This document shows positions 47,292-54,686 of a DNA stretch of 64,000 nucleotides, piece by piece. Every line of letters starts with the position of its first letter. Position 1 is the first letter of the stretch. The translations under genes were made by a program, and so were the position numbers. Below the pieces are notes generated by a model. It was not told where the DNA came from. It made no database searches and saw nothing but the letters and a program-made list of their open reading frames with translations. The DNA is from CAYQQU01 sp964419545 (lineage in GTDB: Bacteria; Bacteroidota; Bacteroidia; Chitinophagales; Saprospiraceae). The DNA lies in NCBI GenBank assembly GCA_964419545.1, contig CAYQQU010000016.1, positions 22,866 to 86,865 of the forward strand, in the 5' to 3' direction.

Positions 47292-47721
47292 ACTTGCGTT
47301 ATTCGGTAGATTCGACGCCCTTGGCAGAGCACCGCAAACAAAATAAACATTAATCTTGATAGATTACAAAACTAGGCTTTAAGAAGTTGTGAAAAAAGCC
47401 CGGCTTGGTTTTTTCTTAACAGAAGTTATCCGGCGCGGGCCGCGTTGATCGGAGAAAAACGCAGGTTGGCGAGATAACTTAACCTGAATGATTTAAGGGT
47501 TCTTCGTCATGAGAAGCCGTGGATCATCCGGGTTAATTCCTATGGCACAACAACCGGGCCTAACTTTTCCGTCTAACTTTTTGTCAGGCTGCCCGATCGC
47601 AAAATTCGTGTATCTAACACGAAAAGCAGTAAAGTGGTTTAGTGCAAAAAAATTACCAGGCCTTAGGTTAGGTGAGCCAGAATTGATACATTTGTCGATA
47701 TTTTCGAAACTCAATGCCCGT
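47292..47721. promoter_or_regulatory. Divergent intergenic region between clpC and the STAS gene
   Basis: 430 bp with no gene. It contains an ends-only copy of the dispersed element (47475-47537). On the plus strand a -7-like TACATTTG at 47687-47694, with a weak TTAG 20 bases upstream, could start the STAS transcript about 25 bases before its ATG. On the minus strand TTTTG...TTATTTTG around 47334-47372 is a possible clpC promoter, one base off the consensus. Both are low-confidence readings. Confidence 0.4.
47475..47537. repeat. Ends-only derivative of the dispersed element near clpC
   Basis: TTAACCTGAATGATTTAAGG and GGATCATCCGGGTTAA face each other around a GGTTCTTCGTCATGAGAAGC core. Both arms match the right end of the full-length element (GTCATGACGAAGAACCCATG then AACAATCCGGGTTAA) in opposite orientations, so this looks like an internal-deletion form. 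Confidence 0.55.
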
Positions 47722-48102
47722 ATGAAGTACACTGTTGACAAACAGGAACACTACGCCGTCTTCAGCTTAAAGGAAGAAAACCTCAATTCCCTGATCGCGC
47801 CACAATTGAAATCGGAATTTGTCATTCTCTCCAATGAAGGGGTCAAAAATCTGATCTTCGACCTGTCGGGGGTCTCGTTTGTCGATTCGTCGGGTTTGAG
47901 CGCCATTTTGACAGCCAACCGCCTCTGGAAAAGCCTGGGCTCCTTCATTCTCACCGGGGTGGAAAACCCCAACGTCAAGAAATTGATGGAGATCTCCCGC
48001 CTGGACTCCGTTCTGACGATCATTCCTACCGTATCGGAATCCATTGACTATATTTTTATGGAGGAGATTGAGCGGCAGATTAATTCGGATGATGAAGAGT
48101 AA
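47722..48102 (+). CDS. STAS-domain anti-sigma factor antagonist
   Basis: 126 residues from the ATG at 47722. A complete STAS domain: LIFDLSGVSFVDSSGLSAIL carries the DSSGL motif in which the first Ser is the usual phosphorylation site, then LWKSLGSFILTGVENPNVKK. The C-terminal ~20 residues are an acidic tail. Such proteins release an anti-sigma factor when unphosphorylated; the partner kinase is not in the window. It precedes rnz by 95 bases, an arrangement frequent in Bacteroidota. The longer open frame upstream is not family-like. Confidence 0.9.
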   Translation: MKYTVDKQEHYAVFSLKEENLNSLIAPQLKSEFVILSNEGVKNLIFDLSGVSFVDSSGLSAILTANRLWKSLGSFILTGVENPNVKKLMEISRLDSVLTIIPTVSESIDYIFMEEIERQINSDDEE

Positions 48103-48107
48103 GAGAG

Positions 48108-48181
48108 GGGTGTGAGTGTGGGTGTGAGTGAGGGTGTGGGTGTGAGTGAGGGTGAGGGTGTGAGTGTGGGTGTGGGTGTGA
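48108..48181. repeat. Hexanucleotide array (GGGTGT/GAGTGA) between STAS and rnz
   Basis: 74 bp of GTGTGAGTGTGG, GGTGTGAGTGAG and GGTGAGGGTGT units, beginning 5 bases after the STAS stop and ending 16 bases before the rnz start. It contains at least four GGG tracts (quadruplex-prone on the coding strand) and leaves little room for a separate rnz promoter or ribosome-binding site. Confidence 0.88.
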
Positions 48182-48197
48182 AATATCGACTTTTACT

Positions 48198-49142
48198 TTG
48201 ACGTTTAACCTTACCATCCTCGGAGCGGCGGCCGCTACGCCGGCCTACGATCGGTTTACGACGGCGCAGGTGCTTACCGTAGCCGACCAGGGCTATCTGA
48301 TCGATTGCGGCGAAGGCGCCCAGATGCGATTACAACAATACTACCAGGGCAGGGGCCGCATCCGCAACATCTTTATCAGTCATTTGCACGGCGATCATTA
48401 TCTGGGGCTGATGGGGCTGCTGATGAGCTATGCGCTCAACGACCGAACCGAGCCGCTGGCCTTGTTCTCGCCGCCCGGCTTGCGCCGGATCGTCGAAGTG
48501 CAGCTGCAGTACAGCGGTGGTCCGCTGCCTTTTCCCGTACAATACCACGAAGTTGATACGACTATTCACCAACAGATCTTTTCCGATCATCGTGTTGAGG
48601 TCTTCTCCATCCCGCTCCGGCACCGCATTCCCACCGCCGGCTACCTGTTTCGCGAACGGCCCCGGCAGCGCAACATTCGCCCTGAGAGCATAGCGCAGTA
48701 CCAAATCCACTATTCCCGCATACCGGCCATCAAAGCGGGCGCCGATCTGGAACTTCCCGGCGGAAGGACGGTGCCCAACGCCGAACTGACCGTCGAGCCG
48801 CCGCCGCCGCGTGCTTTTGCTTTTTGTTCGGATACCCGCTACGAGGAAGGGATTGTACCTTATATAGAAGGAGTAGACCTGCTTTATCACGAAGCGACCT
48901 ATTGCGAAGACCGCCGGGAACAGGCGGTCGTTTCCATGCATAGCACCGCCCTGGAGGCGGCGCGTATCGCCCGGATGGCCAAAGCCGGCAAGCTGATTCT
49001 CGGCCACTATTCCGCCCGGTACGACAATCTCGCGGATTTTCTGGAAGAAGCCCGATCGGTATTTCCCGCCACCGAACTGGGGCTGGACGGGAAAGGGTTC
49101 AGCGTACCGGCACGGCCGAGGGCGATCGAAGGGGGAGGATGA
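48198..49142 (+). CDS. rnz: Ribonuclease Z
   Basis: 314 residues. The metallo-beta-lactamase metal motif FISHLHGDHYLGLMGLL is complete, with the second-site residues in FCSDTRYEEG (Asp) and the closing LGHYSARY (His), and the AFAFCSDTR segment typical of RNase Z. It matures tRNA 3' ends. The start that fits the family (TFNLTILGAAAATPAYDRFT) is a TTG at 48198; no ATG lies in frame near it. Together with STAS and the repeat array it forms a probable two-gene unit. Confidence 0.93.
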   Translation: MTFNLTILGAAAATPAYDRFTTAQVLTVADQGYLIDCGEGAQMRLQQYYQGRGRIRNIFISHLHGDHYLGLMGLLMSYALNDRTEPLALFSPPGLRRIVEVQLQYSGGPLPFPVQYHEVDTTIHQQIFSDHRVEVFSIPLRHRIPTAGYLFRERPRQRNIRPESIAQYQIHYSRIPAIKAGADLELPGGRTVPNAELTVEPPPPRAFAFCSDTRYEEGIVPYIEGVDLLYHEATYCEDRREQAVVSMHSTALEAARIARMAKAGKLILGHYSARYDNLADFLEEARSVFPATELGLDGKGFSVPARPRAIEGGG

Positions 49143-49151
49143 TTCCCGGGC

Positions 49152-49835
49152 TCACGCCAGCTTCCCGATGTCGCGGATCAATATGCTGCGCCGGTTGAAG
49201 TAGATCAGATTGGCCTTGCGCAGCTCGTTCAGCACCGAGGTGACCGTCTGGCGGGAGGTGCCGGTAATATTGGCGATATCCTGCTGGGTCAGGCAGTGTT
49301 TGATGAGCATTTCGTAGCCGATGCGCTTGCCCTGGCGCTCCGCAGAGTCCTTGAGGAAGTCGATGATGCGGGCGCGGGCGTCTTTAAAGATCATGGATTC
49401 CAGCCGCGATTCAGTCGAGCGCAGGCGGTTGCCGATGAGGTTGAGGACGTTCATTGCCAGTTGGTGGTTGGTCTGCATCAGGGCGCGAAACGCCCGGACG
49501 CTGATGGTGTACAACTCGACATCCTTGTTCATCGCCAGCGCGTTGTCCTGCCGCTTTTGTTCGCCTACCAGCCCCAACTCGCCAAAAATGGCCAGCGGAT
49601 GCAGAATGTGCTTGATCACCTCCCGGCCGTTGGCTTCGTTGCTGATCTTCACCACGCCCTTGGTCAGGAAAAAGATCTGGTCGGAAGCATCGCCCATTTC
49701 GTAAATCGAACTGTGCTTGGGTATCAGTCTCGCTTCCGCAATCTGCCCCACCTGCTTCAGCTCCGGTTCCGAAAGCGTCTTGAATATGGGAAGGTGCCGC
49801 AGAAATTCGATAGCCTTGTTGTTTTGCGTTTGCAT
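49152..49835 (-). CDS. Crp/Fnr-family transcriptional regulator
   Basis: 227 residues. A cyclic-nucleotide-binding-like beta roll (~20-140; YEMGDASDQIFFLTKGVVKI, LAIFGELGLVGE) is followed by a dimer helix and a winged-helix DNA-binding domain with LTQQDIANITGTSRQTVTSV as the recognition helix-turn-helix. No Fnr-type Cys cluster is present, so oxygen sensing by Fe-S is unlikely. The effector is not predictable. Convergent with rnz, 9 bases between the stops. Confidence 0.93.
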   Translation of the reverse strand: MQTQNNKAIEFLRHLPIFKTLSEPELKQVGQIAEARLIPKHSSIYEMGDASDQIFFLTKGVVKISNEANGREVIKHILHPLAIFGELGLVGEQKRQDNALAMNKDVELYTISVRAFRALMQTNHQLAMNVLNLIGNRLRSTESRLESMIFKDARARIIDFLKDSAERQGKRIGYEMLIKHCLTQQDIANITGTSRQTVTSVLNELRKANLIYFNRRSILIRDIGKLA

Positions 49836-50027
49836 AGGTTACGGGTGTTTTTGGAACACTACAAAGGTGTTACTAATTCCCTTTGAAAATAAGGACATGA
49901 TTCGGGATTTGTTGGAAAATGAAAAGTGTAGGTAGTTATATAAATAATTGGTAATGAGGTCTTAGCGATTTTTTGAATTCTGATTTGTCTTTCAGCGCTT
50001 TTGTTTTCGGAGTTTTTTCCAAAAATC

Positions 50028-50393
50028 GGAACACCCGCGGAGCCCTCAACCTATTGGTCGTTGGTATTTGGTATTTGGTCGTTGGCGTCCTAAATTTGTA
50101 AAGTGCACACCAGCAAGCACTTCAGCATNNNNNNNNNNNNNNNNNNNNNNNNNNNNNNNNNNNNNNNNNNNNNNNNNNNNNNNNNNNNNNNNNNNNNNNN
50201 NNNNNNNNNNNNNNNNNNNNNNNNNNNNTTGGCGTCCTAAATTTGTAAAGTGCACACCAGCAAGCACTTCAGCATCGTTGGAAGTACCCGCGGAGCCTAT
50301 TGGTCTTTGGCAGTTAGTCTTTGGTCGTTGGCGTCCTAAATTTGTAAAGTGCACACCAGCAAGCACTTCAGCATCGTTGGAAACACCCGCGGA
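50028..50393. repeat. 99-bp tandem repeat (minisatellite) interrupted by an assembly gap
   Basis: A unit starting TTGGCGTCCTAAATTTGTAA (then AGTGCACACCAGCAAGCACT, TCAGCAT) begins at 50082, 50229 and 50328; the last two are 99 bases apart. CACCCGCGGAGCC, seen inside the unit at 50286 and 50386, also occurs at 50031, showing that the array extends further left. The 100 Ns (50129-50228) sit inside the array, so copy number is unknown. A minus-strand frame stays open through several units, but the period and low variation argue for non-coding tandem DNA. Confidence 0.8.
50129..50228. other. 100-N assembly gap
   Basis: Exactly 100 Ns, the conventional scaffold placeholder, so the true length is unknown. 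It lies inside a tandem repeat, which explains the break. Confidence 0.99.
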
Positions 50394-50438
50394 GCCCTCA
50401 ACCTCAACCTCAACCTCAACCCCAACCCCAACCCCAAT
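50394..50438. repeat. Hexanucleotide array (CCTCAA/CCCCAA) upstream of dinB
   Basis: CCTCAACCTCAACCTCAACC then CTCAACCCCAACCCCAACCC ends 32 bases before the dinB start. A -7-like TATCTTTA follows at 50446-50453, so the array would cover the -33 region of a dinB promoter. Length change here would alter promoter spacing. Confidence 0.8.
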
Positions 50439-50470
50439 AATCCCGTATCTTTACCCCACACGACCAGCAG

Positions 50471-51556
50471 ATGCCGGAACGCAAGATCATACATATCGAC
50501 ATGGATGCGTTTTACGCTTCGGTGGAGCAGCGCGACTCTCCCGAGCTGCGCGGCAAGCCGGTTGCGGTAGGCGGATCGAGCCGTCGCGGCGTAGTGGCGT
50601 CGGCCAGCTACGAAGCGCGGCGCTACGGGGTGCGGTCAGCCATGCCGAGCATCACGGCCCGGCGGCGTTGCCCGGAGATCATCTTCGTCAAAGCCCGCTT
50701 TGAGGTGTACCGGCAGGTATCGCAGCAGATCCGATCAATTTTCCTGGAATATACCGACCTGGTGGAGCCCTTATCGCTCGACGAAGCCTACCTCGACGTG
50801 ACGGAAGCCAAAAAAGGGCCGGCCTCGGCGACCCTGATCGCGGAAGCCATCCGGCGGCGCATTGCCGAAGAGACGCAGCTGACGGCTTCGGCGGGCGTAT
50901 CGTTCAATAAATTCCTGGCCAAAGTGGCTTCCGACATCAACAAACCCAATGGCATCAAAGTGATCACCCCGGCCGAGGCCATCCCGTTTCTGGAGCAGCT
51001 GCCTATCGAAAAGTTTCACGGTATCGGAAAAGTGACCGCCGGGAAAATGCGCCGCCTCGGCATCGAGTGCGGGGCCGACCTCAAGCGATTGACGGAGGTG
51101 GAGCTGGTGCGCCGCTTCGGCAAGGTGGGCCGTCATTACTATCGCATCGTGCGGGCGCAGGACGACCGGCCGGTCAACCCCAACCGCATCCGCAAATCGA
51201 TCGGCGCCGAACGCACCTATTCGGAAGACCTGACCGACCCGGCGGCGATGAAGGAGAAACTCACTTACCTGGCCGGCCTGGTGCACGATTACATGAAAAA
51301 GTCCGACAATTACGGGCGTACAGTGACGATCAAGATCAAATTGTCCGATTTTACTGTTTATACCCGTAGTCGTTCTTTTACCCGCGAGCTGCGGCAATTG
51401 TCCGACCTCATCCGCGTTACCCACGAGCTGCTCGACGGCAACCTCGAGCAGCTCGACCGGGTGCGCCTGCTGGGGGTTTCGGTGGCCAATCTTACCCGGG
51501 AGCATCCGGGGGAAGGGATACAGCTGGTGATCGATTTCGATGACGAGCAAGAATAG
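50471..51556 (+). CDS. dinB: DNA polymerase IV
   Basis: 361 residues. Y-family catalytic motifs are intact: HIDMDAFYASVEQRDSPEL with the metal-binding Asp, and PLSLDEAYLDVT with the second Asp-Glu pair. The palm, fingers, thumb with a helix-hairpin-helix (FHGIGKVTAGKMRRLGI) and little-finger domain are complete. A QLVIDF segment near the C-terminus resembles a beta-clamp-binding motif. It performs error-prone translesion synthesis; no LexA box is apparent. The HAD gene starts 17 bases downstream. Confidence 0.97.
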   Translation: MPERKIIHIDMDAFYASVEQRDSPELRGKPVAVGGSSRRGVVASASYEARRYGVRSAMPSITARRRCPEIIFVKARFEVYRQVSQQIRSIFLEYTDLVEPLSLDEAYLDVTEAKKGPASATLIAEAIRRRIAEETQLTASAGVSFNKFLAKVASDINKPNGIKVITPAEAIPFLEQLPIEKFHGIGKVTAGKMRRLGIECGADLKRLTEVELVRRFGKVGRHYYRIVRAQDDRPVNPNRIRKSIGAERTYSEDLTDPAAMKEKLTYLAGLVHDYMKKSDNYGRTVTIKIKLSDFTVYTRSRSFTRELRQLSDLIRVTHELLDGNLEQLDRVRLLGVSVANLTREHPGEGIQLVIDFDDEQE

Positions 51557-51573
51557 GTTAATAGTTTGAAAAG

Positions 51574-52281
51574 ATGAAGACGCTGATTTTATTTGATGTC
51601 GACGGGACTTTGGTGTATTCCGAGCGGCGGGACAGCCGGGCGTTTGCGGCGACCTATGAGCTATTGTACCGGCGGCCTTTTCCGACACTCGACTGGTCGC
51701 GATTTGCGCACGTGACGGATACGACGATCTTCGGCACCCTGATCGACGACCATTTCGGGCGGGCGCCTACGGAAGCGGAGGTGGAGTATTTTCAGCATTT
51801 CTACCTCGACCGGCTGCGGGAGAACCGGCGACTGCGCCCGGATCGCTTCCGGGAAGTGCCGGGCGCCCGTGATCTGGTGCGCCGCCTGCTCGACGACGCG
51901 CGTTACGAGGTGGGGGTAGCTACCGGGGGCTGGGCGCAGCCGGCGCGTATCAAGCTTGCTCATATCGGCATCCCTGCGGACCACCTCTTCCTCAGCGGCG
52001 CCGACGGCAAGACGACGCGAGAAGAGATCCTGGGCGCCGTCATCCGGAAAGCCGCCGCGCATAGCGGCCCTTTTCGGCGTATCGTCTACGTTGGCGACGC
52101 AGTCTGGGACGTGCGCACCACCCGCAACCTGCAACTCAGCTTTGTCGGCATCCGCTACCGCAATGACTGCGACCTGCTGCACCGGGCCGGGGCCACCCAC
52201 GTACTGGCCGACTATCGCGATCCGGCGCTTTTCCTGGAGGCCGCCCACCGGGCCGGGCCGCCGGCGGCGGGCTTTATTTGA
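51574..52281 (+). CDS. HAD-superfamily phosphatase
   Basis: 235 residues. Motif I DVDGTLV (nucleophile and acid/base Asp), the motif II Thr in VATGG, a Lys near ADGKTTREE, and motif IV VGDAVWDVRTTRN are in order, with a helical cap between residues ~15 and ~90, as in phosphoglycolate-phosphatase-like enzymes. The substrate is not predictable; small sugar or glycolate phosphates are usual. Probably cotranscribed with dinB. It resembles no nucleotide-processing family closely enough to link it to translesion synthesis. Confidence 0.88.
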   Translation: MKTLILFDVDGTLVYSERRDSRAFAATYELLYRRPFPTLDWSRFAHVTDTTIFGTLIDDHFGRAPTEAEVEYFQHFYLDRLRENRRLRPDRFREVPGARDLVRRLLDDARYEVGVATGGWAQPARIKLAHIGIPADHLFLSGADGKTTREEILGAVIRKAAAHSGPFRRIVYVGDAVWDVRTTRNLQLSFVGIRYRNDCDLLHRAGATHVLADYRDPALFLEAAHRAGPPAAGFI

Positions 52282-52500
52282 AAAAGTAGCCGCCAAAGCG
52301 GCGGGTACTGACCAGGCTAAAGTCGGAGCTCCGAGCGGCAGGCTCCCGGTTGCAGAGGATAGTGCTTGATGATGCGCCAGGTCGGGTTGAAGGGTATAGA
52401 CAACCGGTTTGTGAAATTTTCTTCAGTTCTTCTATCCATACGGGATGGTTTTCCCCTAATTTGTCGCAATCATTCAGAACCATTTGGTGCTTTTGTCAGT

Positions 52501-52664
52501 TAATTTAATCCGGATCATGCATATATTCCTCTATTGCCGGCCGCCGTTCTGCCTCGCTAGGCTTGATACCAACTGTATCTGTAGACACGATTCCGTGTCG
52601 CCCTTCGGTGCGAACGCAAGTCAGTTAGCTGTCATGACGGAGAACCCATGAATAATCCGGGTTA
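52501..52664. repeat. Dispersed palindromic-ended element, copy B, upstream of tRNA-Lys
   Basis: Ends TTTAATCCGGATCATGCAT and ATGAATAATCCGGGTTAA; interior CTATTGCCGGCCGCCGTTCT and GTCATGACGGAGAACCC match copy A (38788-38957) in order and spacing. The middle ~40 bases differ. The rest of 52282-52500 shows no gene or recognisable signal. Confidence 0.75.
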
Positions 52665-52704
52665 ATGCAACCAAGCGGGAGCCTGAAAAAATACCCGCTT
52701 CGGC

Positions 52705-52734
52705 TTGACATTCAGAAAATACCTTGTATTTTTG
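52705..52734 (+). promoter_or_regulatory. Bacteroidota-type promoter for tRNA-Lys
   Basis: TTG (52705-52707), 19 bases, TATTTTTG (52727-52734): an exact TTG-N19-TAnnTTTG match to the primary sigma consensus of Bacteroidota. The expected transcript start is about 20-25 bases before the mature tRNA 5' end. This is the best promoter match in the window. Confidence 0.75.
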
Positions 52735-52763
52735 CAACGCCTTAGAAAAAAGGTCCTTTTTTT

Positions 52764-52837
52764 GAGCCCGTAGCTCAGTTGGCTAGAGCACTTGACTTTT
52801 AATCAAGGGGTCCTGGGTTCGAGCCCCAGCGGGCTCA
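52764..52837 (+). tRNA. tRNA-Lys (anticodon TTT)
   Basis: All arms fold: acceptor GAGCCCG/CGGGCTC, D arm GCTC...GAGC, anticodon stem CTTGA/TCAAG with loop CTTTTAA (anticodon TTT, Lys), T arm CTGGG/CCCAG with loop TTCGAGC. The discriminator base is A and CCA is not encoded. A clear promoter lies upstream and a terminator downstream, so it is a single-gene transcript. Confidence 0.98.
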
Positions 52838-52847
52838 CTGTATTCTC

Positions 52848-52884
52848 AAAACCTTCCGCCAGTTCGGCGAGAAGGTTTTTTTTG
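52848..52884 (+). terminator. Rho-independent terminator of tRNA-Lys
   Basis: AACCTTCCGCC pairs with GGCGAGAAGGTT (one bulged base) around an AGTTC loop, followed by a run of T residues (52876-52883). It begins 11 bases after the tRNA. Confidence 0.85.
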
Positions 52885-52948
52885 TTGCGCGACCAGCGTT
52901 TTGGAGAAGTTTCAACTCCCGATCTTGGTACGGGGTATGCTTGGTCCT

Positions 52949-53037
52949 TCGTTATGACGGTTGGCCGGCTTGTGTTCGCGGAGGAGAGCGACCTGCGGGC
53001 GTCTGCCTGACGGATCAGGTAGAGGTATTCCGGGTTA
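52949..53037. repeat. Dispersed element, copy C (inverted, truncated)
   Basis: Read on the plus strand, CGTTATGACGGTTGGCCGGC, TTGTGTTCGCGGAGG, GCGACCTGCGGGCG and ATTCCGGGTTAA follow the reverse complement of copy A in order. So the tRNA-Lys unit is bracketed by two copies of the element in opposite orientation. Confidence 0.55.
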
Positions 53038-53070
53038 ACTGCGGGCCTGACTTTGAAGTCAGACCCGGAG
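53038..53070. repeat. Hairpin repeat, left copy
   Basis: GCGGGCCTGACTTTGAAGTC then AGACCCGGAG forms a hairpin (CCGGG/CCCGG outer, TGACTT/AAGTCA inner). The same 30-base core recurs at 53948-53979. The two copies are direct repeats on either side of the DUF4160/DUF2442 genes. Confidence 0.75.
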
Positions 53071-53231
53071 AGAAGAATCCGCCCGAGCGGGGAGATAGCT
53101 ATTTCGCCATAGGGTGAAAGCACTTATCTTTTCTTTTTTCACTTGATTTAATCTTAATTTATTTGTATAAATATTATTTTGGCTTTAAGTTTGGCATTGT
53201 TTAAGTCTTTTTTCAGTTTAAGCCCGATTTT

Positions 53232-53483
53232 ATGCTCAGCTCCGCATTTATTTTTCTGATGCCATTAATCGCTATCGTTGCCGGGGTCAAAATATACATG
53301 TATTTTAAAAACCATGATCCACCACATTTTCATGGTAGGCACGATGATGAAGAGGAAGTTTTTGACCTAAGTGGAAATACCGTACGGGGAGGCATTGACC
53401 GGAAAAAAAGCAGGCAAGTTTCCAAATGGGCTTCTGATAATGAAGATTACCTCAAAAATAAATGGGATGAGTTCCGAAGTTAA
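53232..53483 (+). CDS. DUF4160 protein (putative TA-like pair, first gene)
   Basis: 83 residues. The core GVKIYMYFKNHDPPHFHGRH, then EEEVFDLSGNTVRGGI and a Trp-containing helix, is the DUF4160 pattern. Family members usually start at MP..I, so an internal ATG at 53259 (MPLIAIVAG) may be the real start, giving 74 residues; the preceding nine are hydrophobic and not typical. Paired 5 bases upstream of a DUF2442 gene, an arrangement widely predicted to be a toxin-antitoxin-type module, although the function is not demonstrated. Confidence 0.85.
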   Translation: MLSSAFIFLMPLIAIVAGVKIYMYFKNHDPPHFHGRHDDEEEVFDLSGNTVRGGIDRKKSRQVSKWASDNEDYLKNKWDEFRS

Positions 53484-53488
53484 CAGCT

Positions 53489-53932
53489 ATGGTTAGCGAA
53501 GCATATATTTTCAGGCAGTTCGATAAGCTGAGCGAAGAAGAGCAAGTTCAGATACTCCGTAAGGCGCTCGCTCATATGAAGGCTGATTCACGCCGCTCCG
53601 AAGCGGATTGTATTGCTCTGGCCATGGATATCCCCATTTTTCCCAAAATAGCCGAAATCCTGAAAGTAGACGGCTATCAGATTACGATCCGCTTCCGGCA
53701 CGGCGAGGTCCGTAAGGTCGATTTCGCCCAATTGCTGGATCCCCGAAAGAAGTGGGAGCAACAGCTGTTGGAGGATTACGAAAAGTTTTCCAATGTAATC
53801 GTTCAGGAAGGTACGCTCATCTGGCCTTCCGTCGGGCAGGCATCGGTGGATGCGGCCGGGGAAAAGCGGTTCTTTGCCTTTGATGTGGATCCGGGTTTAG
53901 TTTATGCGTCGTCTGACCCTTTGGTGAAGTGA
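53489..53932 (+). CDS. DUF2442 protein (putative TA-like pair, second gene)
   Basis: 147 residues. The C-terminal ~80 residues match DUF2442: VDGYQITIRFRHGEVRKVDF, then FSNVIVQEGTLIWPSVGQAS and DVDPGLVYA. The N-terminal ~60 residues (FRQFDKLSEEEQVQILRKAL, RSEADCIALAMDIPIFPKI) are an extra helical part not usual in the family. The gene ends within 15 bases of a hairpin repeat. Coupled to DUF4160 by a 5-base gap; DUF4160 and DUF2442 commonly co-occur. Confidence 0.83.
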   Translation: MVSEAYIFRQFDKLSEEEQVQILRKALAHMKADSRRSEADCIALAMDIPIFPKIAEILKVDGYQITIRFRHGEVRKVDFAQLLDPRKKWEQQLLEDYEKFSNVIVQEGTLIWPSVGQASVDAAGEKRFFAFDVDPGLVYASSDPLVK

Positions 53933-53947
53933 GTGATTGGGCGGTAA

Positions 53948-53979
53948 CTCCGGGCCTGACTTTGAAGTCAGACCCGGAG
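53948..53979. repeat. Hairpin repeat, right copy
   Basis: CTCCGGGCCTGACTTTGAAG then TCAGACCCGGAG, a 32-base hairpin with near-perfect arms, matching 53038-53070. It sits just after the DUF2442 stop and could serve as a terminator, but there is no T run. Confidence 0.75.
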
Positions 53980-54028
53980 TTGCACAATGGGAAATTCCCG
54001 ATAACCTCTTATCTTTCCCTGAAAAAAC

Positions 54029-54406
54029 ATGCAAGACCGCGATTTCCAAGTCAGCGCCATCACCACACCGGCGACCGATGGGCTGCTCGATGCCGAATTC
54101 CTCGAAGCCTGGCTCAACGAAAATTTCCGGCTCGTTGACTTCGGCGACGGCCTCGGGCAGCTTTTTCTGCTGTTTTCCGTGGTTCCCGAAGCCAAAGACG
54201 CCTATTTCCAATGGCACGCCGACGAGCAAATGCTGGAAGTGGTGCTCTACTTCCGGGAAAAAGACATCCGGGATCTGGAGCAGGAAAAGGCGATCGCGGC
54301 CATGACCACGGCGCTGAGCCACGTGCTGGGCGCCATCCCCGGCGAGGTCGTCCCGGAGTACGACCTGGCGGGGCTGACGGAGGCGATCCGCAACCATTCG
54401 AACTGA
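54029..54406 (+). CDS. Hypothetical protein, 125 aa
   Basis: 125 residues, ATG at 54029. I recognise no family. The protein is acidic with a run of predicted strands (FRLVDFGDGLGQLFLLFSVV, AYFQWHADEQMLEVVLYF) and then helices (EKAIAAMTTALSHVLGAIP). No signal peptide or membrane segment. Codon use is like the neighbouring genes and the frame is uninterrupted, so it is a plausible gene. It is 97 bases after DUF2442 and 25 before a MITE-like element. Confidence 0.6.
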   Translation: MQDRDFQVSAITTPATDGLLDAEFLEAWLNENFRLVDFGDGLGQLFLLFSVVPEAKDAYFQWHADEQMLEVVLYFREKDIRDLEQEKAIAAMTTALSHVLGAIPGEVVPEYDLAGLTEAIRNHSN

Positions 54407-54431
54407 CAAGGCTGGATTTTGGCTCAAAGAC

Positions 54432-54583
54432 CAGGGCAATCGCATTTAAAAGATGCTATCTCTCCATTGCCATAAAATTCACATGCAACGGAAGGAAAAA
54501 TCCTCGTTCTTCCTTTAGGATCGAGGTAAAAACGAGGATTTTTCCTACTTTTTCGAGATCAAAAAATTAATGCGATTGCCCTG
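54432..54583. mobile_element. MITE-like element, 152 bp, with target-site duplication
   Basis: Terminal inverted repeats CAGGGCAATCGCATT (left) and AATGCGATTGCCCTG (right), 15 bases each and perfect. They are flanked by GCTCAAAGAC on the left and GCTCAAATAC on the right, a 9-of-10 direct repeat consistent with a target duplication. Inside is a second inverted repeat, GGAAAAATCCTCGTT (54494-54508) with AACGAGGATTTTTCC (54531-54545). There is no coding capacity. Confidence 0.78.
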
Positions 54584-54686
54584 GCTCAAATACCAAACCC
54601 ACAGTGGGTTTGCTCAAAATTTAATACTTTTCCGCTGCGTTTTCGCGTTTTGAACACAAACTGCACCCCCGCCAAAAAAACGATTC

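Noticed and set aside
50046..50366. Minus-strand frame through the 99-bp repeat
   Set aside because: Crosses an N gap, no start context, and repeats the same peptide; best explained by tandem DNA with a period divisible by three.
50028..50393. Possible CRISPR array
   Set aside because: Units are 99 bp with no short repeat/unique spacer alternation and no cas genes in the window.
52764..53070. tRNA-Lys as an integration site of a genomic island
   Set aside because: No integrase and no repeated tRNA 3' end were found; the nearby repeats belong to the dispersed element family seen elsewhere.
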